This document shows, piece by piece, positions 16,026-24,904 of a DNA stretch of 36,506 bases. The translations under genes were made by a program, and so were the position numbers. Position 1 is the stretch's first letter, and each line of letters opens with the position of its first letter. This stretch comes from Alphaproteobacteria bacterium (GTDB lineage Bacteria > Pseudomonadota > Alphaproteobacteria > TMED109): NCBI GenBank assembly GCA_021296265.1, contig JAGWAT010000015.1, positions 1 through 36,506 on the forward strand. The letters run 5' to 3'. The notes beneath the pieces are model-generated. The model was not told where the DNA came from. It worked only from the letters and a program-made list of their open reading frames with translations, and did no database searches.

Positions 16026-17246
16026 TCAGAGTGCGTCCCGCAGGTTCTCGGCGATCGCATTGAGGAACGGTTCGGTCTCGAGCCAGCCCTGATCCGGACC
16101 GACGAGCAGGGCCAGATCCTTGGTCATCTTGCCGGACTCGACCGTAACCTGGCACACGTTCTCCAGCGTCTCGGCGAACTTCTGTACGTCGGGCGTGTCA
16201 TCAAATCGCCCGCGGTGCCACAGGCCCCGGGTCCAGGCGAAAATCGATGCAATCGGGTTGGTCGAGGTCGCCTCGCCTCTCTGGTAGGCCCGGTAGTGAC
16301 GGGTCACGGTGCCGTGGGCGGCTTCCGCCTCGATCGTTTGTCCATCGGGCGTCATCAACACCGAGGTCATGAGGCCGAGGGATCCAAATCCCTGGGCCAC
16401 GAGGTCGGATTGAACGTCGCCGTCATAGTTCTTGCAGGCCCAGAGGAACCCGCCTTCCCACTTGACCGCGCTGGCCACAAGATCGTCGATCAGACGATGA
16501 CCGTATTCCAGGCCCGATTCCGCGAACGCTTCGGCAAATTCAGAGTCGAACACGTCCTGGAAGATATCCCGAAATCGTCCGTCATACTGTTTTAGGATTG
16601 TGTTCTTGGTCGACAGATAGACGGGCATTTTGAGATTGAGCCCGTACCGCAGGCATGCCCTCGCGAAACCGCGGATGGATTCGTCAAGGTTGTACATCCC
16701 GAGGGCAATACCGGCCTCTTTGAACCTGAACACTTCGGTTTCGGTCGGCGGCTCCCGCCCGTCCGGTTCGAAGCGCATCACCAGGCGGCCCGGGCCGGGG
16801 ACGCGCAATTCCGTGGCGCGGTACTGGTCACCGAAAGCATGACGGCCGATGATGATCGGCTTGGTCCAGCCGGGCACGTACCGCGGGATGTTGCGGAAAA
16901 TAATGGGCTCGCGAAATACCGTGCCACCAAGGATATTGCGGATCGTCCCGTTCGGAGAACGCCACATCTTCTTGAGGCCGAATTCCGTCACCCGGTCCTC
17001 GTCCGGCGTGATCGTCGCGCACTTGATACCGACGCCGTGTTCGCGGATGGCGTGCGCCGCTTCCACCGTCACGCGGTCGTCGGTTTGATCACGGCTCTTG
17101 ACGTGCAAGTCGTAGGTTTCGAGGTCCACGTCGAGGTGGGGAAGGATTAGACGTTCCCGGATCATTTCCCAGATGATCCGGGTCATTTCGTCTCCTTCGA
17201 GTTCGACCAGAGGGGATGTGACCTTGATTTTGCTCACGGAATGCAT
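16026..17246 (-). CDS. icd: NADP-dependent isocitrate dehydrogenase, dimeric eukaryote-like type
   Basis: The TCA-cycle enzyme oxidatively decarboxylates isocitrate to 2-oxoglutarate and makes NADPH. The 406-residue length and motifs fit the dimeric class found in alphaproteobacteria and eukaryotes: [13 protein letters not shown] near the N-terminus, [18 protein letters not shown] at the substrate site, [20 protein letters not shown] with the metal-binding aspartate, and [12 protein letters not shown] in the cofactor site. The ATG at 17246 has a GGAG a few bases upstream; GTG four codons on is an alternative. It follows the LOG-family gene by 37 bases on the same strand, so they may be co-transcribed. 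2-oxoglutarate supply links it indirectly to the nitrogen-regulation genes farther right. Confidence 0.97.
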   Translation of the reverse strand: MHSVSKIKVTSPLVELEGDEMTRIIWEMIRERLILPHLDVDLETYDLHVKSRDQTDDRVTVEAAHAIREHGVGIKCATITPDEDRVTEFGLKKMWRSPNGTIRNILGGTVFREPIIFRNIPRYVPGWTKPIIIGRHAFGDQYRATELRVPGPGRLVMRFEPDGREPPTETEVFRFKEAGIALGMYNLDESIRGFARACLRYGLNLKMPVYLSTKNTILKQYDGRFRDIFQDVFDSEFAEAFAESGLEYGHRLIDDLVASAVKWEGGFLWACKNYDGDVQSDLVAQGFGSLGLMTSVLMTPDGQTIEAEAAHGTVTRHYRAYQRGEATSTNPIASIFAWTRGLWHRGRFDDTPDVQKFAETLENVCQVTVESGKMTKDLALLVGPDQGWLETEPFLNAIAENLRDAL

Positions 17247-17283
17247 GCTCCAAGTGTGGGAAAGGGATGACTGGCGACGGCGT

Positions 17284-17925
17284 TCAGCCGCCGCGCACCA
17301 CTGAATCCGGTGTTGCGAGCTGCTTGCTGACTGCTTGCACGGCCGCCTCGGCGGAATCCACCTTGACTACGATGGAATCAAGAATGTCGGGAAGAAACTC
17401 CTGCTCCACCATGCGTTCGAGCATCGTGAACATGGGCTCCCAGTAGCGGTCGATGTCGACCACCACGACGGGACGGGGGTGCTGCTTGAGTTCTCGCAGC
17501 ACCAGCGTTTCCATGATTTCGTCCATGGTCCCGATTGCACCGGGGAGGGCCACGCAGATGTCCGATGCGTTGAACATCATGGTCTTGCGGTCGGCCAGCG
17601 AATCCACGATGACGGTCCGCTCCAGGGACGAATGCGTTTCCTGCATCGACGCAATGTAGACGGGGACAAAACCGGTGGTCAGGACCCCCGCTTCCAGGGC
17701 ACCGTCGGTTACGGCTCCCATGAGCCCGTGCTGCGAACCGCCAGTGACGATGCCGTAGCCTGCTTCGCCCAGTCGCCGTCCCAGCTGGCGGGCCTCCTGC
17801 GCAAATCTGGGATTGCTGCCCGCTCGGGAACCACAGAACACCAGTACGGTACGCCTCTTACCGGCATCGGAGGGGTTGGGGCGCATGCACGCGGGTAGCG
17901 TTGTCCTGCCCAAAGATTGTCCCAT
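17284..17925 (-). CDS. LOG-family (TIGR00730) protein, putative nucleoside 5'-monophosphate phosphoribohydrolase
   Basis: The 213-residue protein has the LOG/lysine-decarboxylase-like Rossmann fold: [15 protein letters not shown] near residue 30, [28 protein letters not shown] containing the catalytic-region arginine, and [15 protein letters not shown]. Family members cleave cytokinin riboside monophosphates or other nucleotides to release the base. In the signature PGG-x-GT-x-x-E the second glycine is alanine here (PGAIGTMDE), while the glutamate is kept, so activity is plausible but specificity may differ. The first ATG is used; a second ATG at codon 14 would still keep the domain intact. 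It is upstream of icd in the same direction. Confidence 0.88.
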   Translation of the reverse strand: MGQSLGRTTLPACMRPNPSDAGKRRTVLVFCGSRAGSNPRFAQEARQLGRRLGEAGYGIVTGGSQHGLMGAVTDGALEAGVLTTGFVPVYIASMQETHSSLERTVIVDSLADRKTMMFNASDICVALPGAIGTMDEIMETLVLRELKQHPRPVVVVDIDRYWEPMFTMLERMVEQEFLPDILDSIVVKVDSAEAAVQAVSKQLATPDSVVRGG

Positions 17926-18039
17926 CTACAACCTGTCTCAAGACGCGGTGAACCTATCGGTCGACCGTTCATTCGTCCAGCAATTGTCACATCCTGTGCA
18001 TTTGCAAGATTTAGGTCATTCAGGGATGTGATCCATCGC

Positions 18040-18076
18040 CAAGACACTTGGTAGTCGTCAAGACACTTGGTAGTCG
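18040..18076. repeat. Tandem duplicate of CAAGACACTTGGTAGTCG
   Basis: Two identical 18-base copies (18040-18057 and 18059-18076) repeat with a period of 19 bases, about 115 bases upstream of the LOG-family start codon. A recent slippage duplication or a pair of regulator half-sites would both look like this. Confidence 0.7.
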
Positions 18077-18447
18077 GCAAGCCGCTGGGTCGGTGCGCCA
18101 AGTGCCGCCTGTCGGGTTTCGTGGCACGTCAGGACGATGATCAGGCGGTCGCGGGCGGGAGTTCGAGGCGCCATGGTCATCCGGCGAAAGCGCTCATCGT
18201 CACCGTTGGCCAATCGGTCAGCCGGGATGAGGACGACCGGTCTGCCGTTTTCATGGAAAACCCGGCGAGTGTCAGGCGCGTCCAGACAGCTACCCGCTCG
18301 CGCGCGCTGATGCCGAGGTTAGCGAACGGTTCTTCGATGCTGTCCCCGACCGCCGAGCGGATCTCCAGGTCGGCGTGGTCCAGCCGCACGTCAGTGGAGG
18401 GAAACAACTCGGTGCGACATCAGACCGGGTACGCTTGTCCCATGGTT

Positions 18448-18468
18448 GCGCCGGAGGCGGGCCGGCGC
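18448..18468 (-). terminator. Terminator-like hairpin after trkH
   Basis: GCGCCGG and CCGGCGC form a perfect 7-bp GC stem around a 7-base loop, 16 bases past the trkH stop on the minus strand. The following sequence has no T-run. It is the best candidate for the end of the long ntr-trk transcript. Confidence 0.4.
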
Positions 18469-18483
18469 TGCGCCATCGATGGT

Positions 18484-19866
18484 CTATCGGGTCCAGAAGG
18501 AGGGACTGAGCACGGCAACTAGGGCAATGATCTCAAGTCGCCCGAGCAGCATCCCGGCCATCAACACAGCGGTGCCAAAGGAATTGGCCGGTCCGGCGGT
18601 GGCGCCGACGAGCGTGGCCATGCCTGGACCCGTATTGGTGAGCGCCGCGACCGCCCCCAGGATGGCATCTTCGGCGCTCACGCCGGTCACAGACAGGAGC
18701 GCTGCCAATCCGGCGCAGGCACTGAACCACAGGACTGCAAATGCGAACAGGGCCGGGACCAGGCCAGGCTCGGCCGGCCGGCCGGCATAGCGGAGAGTCC
18801 GGACTTCATGCGGTTGTGCGCCGCGGTTCAGTTCGTTCCAAATGATCGCGCCGAGGAGCCAGGTGCGGCGCAGGCGGAGCCCGCCGGCGGCTCCGGCCAC
18901 CGATCCGCCAATGACCGCCAGTGCCAGCAGGGGCGTCACCGCGGGGTCGCGGGCTTCGGTCACGATTCCGGAGGTACTGATCAAGGATGCGGTGACGAAG
19001 AAACTGTCGACCAGGCCGGTGTCTGGCACCACTAGCCAGGCAAATCCGATGCCCGCCGTCATCAGCGCGGCCAGTAAAAGTGTCTCCCGGCTCTGAATCA
19101 GCGCCGTCAGGGATGGGTGGTGCCGATCAGGCCTACCCGGGAACCACAGGGCACCGACGAGCATGAAGATGCCCAGGATCATTTGCGTGCCCGCACCTGG
19201 AACCAGCGATGGATACCCCTTGGGATCACCACCGGTAGCGATCGCGGACAGGGCGTAGAGAACACTGTCGAGTGCTCCCGCTCCGTCGGAGCCGAGCAGG
19301 AACATGCACAGCACCGTCAACGACGCGTAGGTACCTGTGATTCCGCGGAACGCCGAGCGCGTAAAGGGGCTGCCCCCGGCCACAGCCCCCGTGATTGCAG
19401 GCGCTGCACCGCCGAGCCCGGCCGGAAGGAACACGACGGCTGCCAGAAGAAGCGTGGCAAGGCCGCCGATCCACTGCAGCACGGCCCGCCAAAGCACCAG
19501 GGCCGGGTCGGCGCCAACGGACTGGGGCGACCAGTAACCGGTGGTGGTCACGGCGGAGACGGAATCGAACAGCGCCGCAGTGGGTTCCGCGCCGGCGACC
19601 CAGAACGGCACCAGCCCACCGATCGAAAGAGCACCCCAACATGCCGCCGCGCTGAGCAGAGCCGTCCGTCGCGTCCAGTCGTGCCCTCGCCTGCGGGTTG
19701 CCAGGAGCACGCCGCCGCTGACAAACACCGTGCCGGCGGCCAGGAGCAGAAATCCGCCGGCGGAGGGGAGCCCGGCGAACCATGCCCAGATCCCGACCAG
19801 GCCGGAGAGCAGACCTTCGGTGCCCAGCGCCAAGGCCAGCGACCGTGAAATGAAGGCAGGTACCAC
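18484..19866 (-). CDS. trkH: Trk/Ktr-type potassium uptake membrane subunit
   Basis: The 460-residue, strongly hydrophobic inner-membrane protein forms the K+ translocation path. It shows the fourfold pore-loop pattern of the TrkH/KtrB superfamily, each with a filter-like glycine: SAVTTTGYWSP, SAIATGGDPKGY, LISTSGIVTEA and LTNTGPGMATL. The usual 8-10 membrane helices are seen between these. The GTG start lies directly after the trkA stop codon with no gap, so it is translated with its regulatory partner. Its presence at the end of the ntr cluster is unusual in that many alphaproteobacteria keep trkA there and carry trkH elsewhere. The chain is a little shorter than E. coli TrkH (about 480). 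Confidence 0.93.
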   Translation of the reverse strand: MVPAFISRSLALALGTEGLLSGLVGIWAWFAGLPSAGGFLLLAAGTVFVSGGVLLATRRRGHDWTRRTALLSAAACWGALSIGGLVPFWVAGAEPTAALFDSVSAVTTTGYWSPQSVGADPALVLWRAVLQWIGGLATLLLAAVVFLPAGLGGAAPAITGAVAGGSPFTRSAFRGITGTYASLTVLCMFLLGSDGAGALDSVLYALSAIATGGDPKGYPSLVPGAGTQMILGIFMLVGALWFPGRPDRHHPSLTALIQSRETLLLAALMTAGIGFAWLVVPDTGLVDSFFVTASLISTSGIVTEARDPAVTPLLALAVIGGSVAGAAGGLRLRRTWLLGAIIWNELNRGAQPHEVRTLRYAGRPAEPGLVPALFAFAVLWFSACAGLAALLSVTGVSAEDAILGAVAALTNTGPGMATLVGATAGPANSFGTAVLMAGMLLGRLEIIALVAVLSPSFWTR

Positions 19867-21258
19867 TTAGAGCTTGGCGGTTCCGAATGCAGCCTCGAGC
19901 GCCTGTACCTTTTCATGCGTCACCAGGACGATGACTCGGTCCCCCGGTCGGATCACGGTATCGCCCACTGGCAGGACCACTTCGCCGTCCCGCACGATGG
20001 CGCCGATTGCGATATCCGAATCCAGCTTCAGGCTGCGGAGTGAGGTTCCGGCGATGCTGGAGGTGTCGAGCGCTTCGTAGTCCATGACTTCCGCGCGCCC
20101 GTCGTGCAGGGTGTGGACCGCCTGGACCCGGCCGCGCCGGACCCAACGCAGGATTTTCGATACCGTCGCGGATCGGGGGACGATGGCTTGGTCGATCCCG
20201 AGCTGGCTGAGCAAAGACCCGTACTTGTTGTCGTGCGTGACGGTGGCTGCATACGGGCAGCCCTTCTGCTTGGCCAGCGCCGATACGAGGGTGTTGACCT
20301 CGTCGTTCTCGGTCAGCGCAAGGAGCATGGCCGCATCGTTGACTCCGGCTTCCTCCAAGACCCCGTCGTCACGCGGATCGCCGAGCAGCACCTTCATGCC
20401 ATCGAGAATCTCGTCGGCCTGTTGGGCAATGTTCGGATCGGCTTCAAGCACCGTCACACCTTCGGCTGACTCCTGTTTCGCGATCCGCTGCGCCACGCGC
20501 CGGCCAAGATTGCCGCCGCCGACGATCAGGATGCGTCGAGGCGCCCCGATTTCCCGCCCGAACGACCGAAGCACACGATTGACGCGGTTGGCTTCGGTAA
20601 CGACAAAGACTTCGTCGCCCACGGCCAGCGTCTCGTCCTTCCGCGGCACGATGCCGAGCCCGTCGCGCACGATGTACACGACACGGGCATGGAGTTCCGG
20701 AAACAGCTCGGTCAGTTCATGGAGCGGGTGCGAGAGGACCGGCGACTGTTGATCGAGCTTCATTCCGATGAGCTGGACCCGGCCGCCCACGAAGCCAACC
20801 GCGTCGCTTGCTCCTGGTAGTGCCACCAGCCTGGACAGTGCGATCGCCACCTCCCGTTCCGGCACGATGATTTCGGCTGGTAGGTCGTTACGGCCGTACA
20901 GTTGCGGCCAGTCCTCCTCCTGGTAGGCCGGATTGCTGACACGCGCGATCCGGGTCCGAATGGAGAACACGCTGTGCGCCACCTGGCAGGCAACCATGTT
21001 GGTTTCGTCGCTCCGGGTGACCGCCACCAGCAGGTTTGCGTTGTCGGCGCCTGCTTCGCGCAGCACCGGCGGGTGCGCCGGATGCCCGCGGAGGGTTTCA
21101 ATTCCGGCTGTGTTCCGGCGCGCCCGTTCAAGAAGTTCAGCTTCCTGGGCGATCAGTGTGACTGCGGCCGCTTCCTCTTCGGCGAGGTGCCGGGCGATGC
21201 TCCGGCCGACCTCGCCGGCTCCGCAGACAATCGCACGGAACTGGGCGTCTTCGTTCAC
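19867..21258 (-). CDS. trkA: Trk system potassium uptake regulatory protein TrkA
   Basis: TrkA is the peripheral nucleotide-binding subunit that gates TrkH. The 463 residues contain two RCK halves. The first Rossmann domain begins IVCGAGEVGRSIARHL (11 on) and has VTRSDETNMVACQVA; it is followed by a TrkA_C domain near VGGRVQLIGMKL. The second half begins ILIVGGGNLGRRVAQRI, contains LLALTENDEVNTLVSALAK, and ends with a second TrkA_C domain (TSLRSLKLDSDIAIGAIVRDGEV). The glycines and acidic residues for NAD(H)/ATP binding are kept in both halves. Its ATG overlaps the ntrX stop by four bases, so potassium control is embedded in the nitrogen-regulation operon. Confidence 0.96.
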   Translation of the reverse strand: MNEDAQFRAIVCGAGEVGRSIARHLAEEEAAAVTLIAQEAELLERARRNTAGIETLRGHPAHPPVLREAGADNANLLVAVTRSDETNMVACQVAHSVFSIRTRIARVSNPAYQEEDWPQLYGRNDLPAEIIVPEREVAIALSRLVALPGASDAVGFVGGRVQLIGMKLDQQSPVLSHPLHELTELFPELHARVVYIVRDGLGIVPRKDETLAVGDEVFVVTEANRVNRVLRSFGREIGAPRRILIVGGGNLGRRVAQRIAKQESAEGVTVLEADPNIAQQADEILDGMKVLLGDPRDDGVLEEAGVNDAAMLLALTENDEVNTLVSALAKQKGCPYAATVTHDNKYGSLLSQLGIDQAIVPRSATVSKILRWVRRGRVQAVHTLHDGRAEVMDYEALDTSSIAGTSLRSLKLDSDIAIGAIVRDGEVVLPVGDTVIRPGDRVIVLVTHEKVQALEAAFGTAKL

Positions 21259-22688
21259 GGCGCCTCCTGCTTGGGGCCGTTCTCGTCAGAGATGCCCAGC
21301 AGCCGAAGTTTACGGTGCAGCGATGTCCGTTCCATGCCGACAAAGGCCGCCGTGCGCGTGATATTTCCGCCGAAACGCGCTAGTTGGGAAGACAGGTACT
21401 GCCGCTCGAACTGTTCCCGAGCCGTTTTCAGCGGGTGGCTCATGATCGGGTCGACGCCGAATCCCCCGCCGTTTTCTCCGCGTTCGTAGAGCACGTCGTC
21501 CGGCAGCATCGAGGCGCGCACCGGGCTGGCCTCTGAATCCGGCGCCAGGATCAGGACACGCTCGATCACGTTTCGGAGCTGGCGGACGTTGCCTTGCCAA
21601 TTATGGGCCTGCAACCGGGCTTCGGCTTCCGCGTCAATGGGGCGCGGCGGTCGCCCGAGGGCCCGCGCGCACTGAGCCATGCAGTGCCGAGCCAGCACCG
21701 GAATGTCCTCGCGCCGCTCGGCCAGGGACGGCACGCGGATCGGCACGACATTGATTCGGTAGTAGAGGCTGGCGGACAGCCGGCCCTGGCGGATGTAGGT
21801 CTCGGGATCCACGCTGGTCGATGCGATAACGCGGACGTCGACCTTGACCGGTGTTTGCCCCCCCACGCGCATGAAGCTGGGATTCTGGAGTGCCCGCAGC
21901 AGCCAAGCCTGCGCGTCCATCGACATCTCGGCGACTTCGTCCACAAATAGCGTCCCGCCATGCGCCTGCTCAAGCAGGCCCACACGGAGCACTCGCCCAT
22001 CTTCATCCTCCCGGCCGAACAGCTCCTCCTCGAATCGGTCGGCCGCGGTGCGCGGTGCGTTCATCACCACGAACGGGGCGCTGCGACGGTGCGACTGACC
22101 ATGAATGGCCCGCGCGGCGGTTTCCTTGCCGGAGCCCGGTGCACCGGTGATCAGAACCCGGCTGTTGGTGGTTGCTACCCTCGCGATGGCGTTCTTGAGG
22201 GCTCGGATGGCAGGCGAATTGCCCATGATCACGTCCGTGGCACCGGTTCGGTCCACCAGGACAGCGTTTTCGCGCCGGAGCTGCCGGGTCTCCAGGCTCC
22301 GCCCGATCACATGGAGCAGCAGTCCGCTGTCGAACGGTTTTTCGAGAAAGTCGACGGCCCCGAGGTTCATGGCGTCGACCGCCGTGCGGACTGAACCATG
22401 TCCACTGATCATCACGACCGGGAGGTCACGAAACCGACTGCCGACCGTCGTCAGGAGGTCGATGCCCTCCCGTTCGCCGTTGCGAAGCCAGATATCGAGC
22501 AGGACCAGGGACGGCACCCGCTCCGCGAGGGCAGCCAGTGCGCTCTTGGTATCGTTGGCCGTTCGGGTGCTGTAACCCTCATCCTGCAGCAGGTCCTGCA
22601 CCGCTCCGCAGATGTCCGGCTCGTCGTCGACGATCAGGACCTCGCCCTTCCAGTTGCCGGAATCCGGACGCTTGCGTGCGGTGACCAT
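21255..22688 (-). CDS. ntrX: NtrX-type response regulator lacking the sigma54 GAFTGA loop
   Basis: The 477-residue partner of NtrY has a receiver domain (about 15-135; acidic pocket D21/D22, phospho-acceptor D65 in VLLDIWL, conserved K in LEKPF), an AAA+ domain with Walker A ITGAPGSGKETAAR and Walker B-like GGTLFVDEVAEM, and a C-terminal Fis-type helix-turn-helix (ITRTAAFVGMERTSLHRKLRLLG). Between ELFG and LLEQAHGG the loop that normally reads GAFTGA is missing; the sequence is REDEDGRVLRVG. Without it the protein should not open sigma54 promoters and probably acts as a classical activator or repressor, as reported for alphaproteobacterial NtrX. The start is the ATG five bases after the ntrY stop. 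NtrX-NtrY control nitrogen, redox and envelope genes. Confidence 0.94.
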   Translation of the reverse strand: MVTARKRPDSGNWKGEVLIVDDEPDICGAVQDLLQDEGYSTRTANDTKSALAALAERVPSLVLLDIWLRNGEREGIDLLTTVGSRFRDLPVVMISGHGSVRTAVDAMNLGAVDFLEKPFDSGLLLHVIGRSLETRQLRRENAVLVDRTGATDVIMGNSPAIRALKNAIARVATTNSRVLITGAPGSGKETAARAIHGQSHRRSAPFVVMNAPRTAADRFEEELFGREDEDGRVLRVGLLEQAHGGTLFVDEVAEMSMDAQAWLLRALQNPSFMRVGGQTPVKVDVRVIASTSVDPETYIRQGRLSASLYYRINVVPIRVPSLAERREDIPVLARHCMAQCARALGRPPRPIDAEAEARLQAHNWQGNVRQLRNVIERVLILAPDSEASPVRASMLPDDVLYERGENGGGFGVDPIMSHPLKTAREQFERQYLSSQLARFGGNITRTAAFVGMERTSLHRKLRLLGISDENGPKQEAP

Positions 22689-22693
22689 GATGA

Positions 22694-24904
22694 TCAGGCG
22701 GCCACGGCTGGCGAGGTCGGTGTGGACGGCGCACACGGAAGGGTCAGCACCACACGGGCGCCCCGATCCGTGTTGGCGAGGCTGATCTGTCCGCCCTGAT
22801 CCTCAACGATTCGGCGGACGATTGCCAGTCCCAGGCCGGTCCCGCCGCGGCGTGTGGTGACGTAGGGCTCTGTCGCGCGGTCGAGGAAGTCGTCGGGAAA
22901 TCCGCCCCCATCGTCTTCCACGGCAACCCGGTAGGTATCACCATCGGCGGTGGCTTCAAGGATGATCTCGATGTTGCCCGTCGTGGGTCCATTGCCGCGG
23001 CGACCCTGGATGGCCTGCACGGCGTTCTGGACTAGATTGCCGAGCGCCCGGTCCACCTGGCTCGGGTCACAGAGGACGTTCACCGGGAGGTCGGGAACGT
23101 GTGCACTGACCTGGATCTCGGCGTGCGCCGTGTCATTGATGGCCTGGACGCCATTGATCAGGGCGACCATGTCAACCCGGCGCAGGGTCGGAGGCGGCAG
23201 CCGTGCGAACTCCGAGAACTCGTCGACCATGCGTGTCATTTCCACGACCTGGCGCACGATGGTATCGATGCACGATTCGAAGACCGCCGGATCAGTCTGC
23301 ACTTCACCGGCATAACGGCGCTTGAGACGCTCGGCGGCGAGCCGAATCGGAGTCAGCGGGTTGCGCACCTCGTGGGCGATGCGGCGGGCCACCTCCCGCC
23401 AGGCGGCCGCCCGCTGGGCGAGAATGCGTTCCGTCATGTCGTCGAACGTGATGACGTGGCCCTGTACGCGGGTGTTCCGGGTGGCGGCGTTCACCCGGAC
23501 CAGGAGGATGCGCTGCTGGCCGTTGCGGATGACGATGACCTGGTCCTGGTTGACCCGGGTGGGGAAGATGACGGCCTTGTTGAACAGGTCCGACATCGCG
23601 GGAATGGCGTCGGCAAAGAGCTGTCCTGTAAGCGAATCCTCCGGCACGCCGAGGAGGTTGGATGCGGAGTGGTTGGACAGGAAGATCACCCCCCGCGAAT
23701 CTACCGCAACGACGCCGGCGCTGACGCCGGCCAGGACCGCCTCCGTGAAGCGCCGGCGGGTGTCGAGTTCGCGGTTGGTGGCAACCAGTTCGTAACGCTG
23801 GTCCTCGATCTGGCCCGTCATCCGGTTGAACGCGCGCAGTAGCAGCATGAGTTCGCCGCTCTGCCCCTCTTCCCGCACGCGGGCGCTCAGGTCGCCGTCG
23901 CGCACCCGGTTGGCGGCACGGACCAGTTCCGAAATGGGACCGGCAAACCGGTTGGCAACCTGGAACCCGATCCAGGCGGCCACGGCCACCAGCAGCACGG
24001 CCACCGCAATGAAGACCATCGTGAACGTGATGTGCAGGCTGGCACGCTCGCGTTCTGCCAGCTGGTATTCCCCCACCGCCGTGCGCACGGCATCGATGTT
24101 GCGGAGTACGTTTGTGTCGATGTAGCGGCCCACGTACAGGAGTTGGTCAGCGAGCCCGGTGAGCGGTGCCAGGGCCCGCACGCGGTCACCGCCGCGAATC
24201 TGGAAGACAACGGTCTCCCCCTGCAGCGCCCGCTGGAGTGCCCCCGCCGGCAGCTGGTCGAACGCCAGCAGCAGGCTCAGGGAGCTCCGCGCCAGGATCT
24301 GCCCGTCCGACCGGAGCACGAGCGCTTCCGCAATCCCGCGTTCGGTCACCAGCCGGTCGAGGGTCGCCGTTTCCAGGCGGCTCTCGGACGGTGCGCGGGC
24401 AAGTCCGTTGGCGATCCACAGCACGTCGGCGAGCACGAGCTTCCGGTGGTCCTCGTAGTAGGCATCCGCCACGGCCAGCGAATGCGTCAGCGCCGACGAG
24501 ACCCGTTCCGAGAACCAGCCCTGGATGCCGATCGTGAAGAACCCGGCAGCCCCGGCGGCCACGATGATCGCCGGCGTGGCAGCCAGCAGGCTGAACGCGG
24601 CGACCAGCTGGACATGCAGGCGTGCGCCCGGTTGCGCTCGCCGCCGGCGTACCCACAGCAGGACGACCCGGCGCGCGAGGATCAGTGTCAACAGGATGAG
24701 GACGAGCAGGTCGGCGTACAACAGGGAGAGGATCAGGTCAGGATCCGAATCGGCGCTCGGGGTGAGGACCGCAAAGGTCACTACGCCGAGCACCCCACCG
24801 GTGAGCGCGAGGGTCCAGGCCATCCACAGCTTGACCCGCCTGTTGCCGGTCAGCCGTCGGATGCGGGACCGCAGCGGTGTCCAGGGGAACGCGGTGGCAG
24901 TCAC
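22694..24904 (-). CDS. ntrY: NtrY-type membrane sensor histidine kinase
   Basis: The 736-residue kinase starts at a GTG overlapping the ntrC stop by four bases. Four membrane helices are visible: about 28-48, 57-79, 98-122 and 291-313, with the extracytoplasmic segment between the third and fourth. A HAMP domain (about 314-366), a PAS domain (about 378-480, VDSRGVIFLSNHSA), the dimerisation/phosphoacceptor helix IAHEVRNPLTPIRLAAERL with H511, and a HATPase domain with N-box LGNLVQNAVQAI and glycine-rich EDDGGGFPD and GGTGLGLAIV follow. It should phosphorylate NtrX. The signal is not evident; in other alphaproteobacteria NtrY is linked to oxygen/redox and nitrogen status. Confidence 0.96.
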   Translation of the reverse strand: MTATAFPWTPLRSRIRRLTGNRRVKLWMAWTLALTGGVLGVVTFAVLTPSADSDPDLILSLLYADLLVLILLTLILARRVVLLWVRRRRAQPGARLHVQLVAAFSLLAATPAIIVAAGAAGFFTIGIQGWFSERVSSALTHSLAVADAYYEDHRKLVLADVLWIANGLARAPSESRLETATLDRLVTERGIAEALVLRSDGQILARSSLSLLLAFDQLPAGALQRALQGETVVFQIRGGDRVRALAPLTGLADQLLYVGRYIDTNVLRNIDAVRTAVGEYQLAERERASLHITFTMVFIAVAVLLVAVAAWIGFQVANRFAGPISELVRAANRVRDGDLSARVREEGQSGELMLLLRAFNRMTGQIEDQRYELVATNRELDTRRRFTEAVLAGVSAGVVAVDSRGVIFLSNHSASNLLGVPEDSLTGQLFADAIPAMSDLFNKAVIFPTRVNQDQVIVIRNGQQRILLVRVNAATRNTRVQGHVITFDDMTERILAQRAAAWREVARRIAHEVRNPLTPIRLAAERLKRRYAGEVQTDPAVFESCIDTIVRQVVEMTRMVDEFSEFARLPPPTLRRVDMVALINGVQAINDTAHAEIQVSAHVPDLPVNVLCDPSQVDRALGNLVQNAVQAIQGRRGNGPTTGNIEIILEATADGDTYRVAVEDDGGGFPDDFLDRATEPYVTTRRGGTGLGLAIVRRIVEDQGGQISLANTDRGARVVLTLPCAPSTPTSPAVAA

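Larger units (their letters stand above)
17926..18483. other. Intergenic region between trkH and the LOG-family gene
   Basis: No gene with recognisable features is present in these 558 bases. A 76-codon minus-strand frame around 18177-18407 lacks any family motif and a clear start. The region contains an inverted repeat past the trkH stop and a twofold 18-base direct repeat near 18040, close to where the promoter of the LOG gene would lie. Confidence 0.45.

Noticed and set aside
18177-18407. 76-codon minus-strand frame between trkH and the LOG gene
   Set aside because: No recognisable domain, no ribosome binding site, and no sign of coding selection that I can see.
19117-19848. 243-codon plus-strand open frame inside trkH
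   Set aside because: It is antisense to a membrane protein with all four potassium filter motifs; its composition is that of a reverse-strand shadow.
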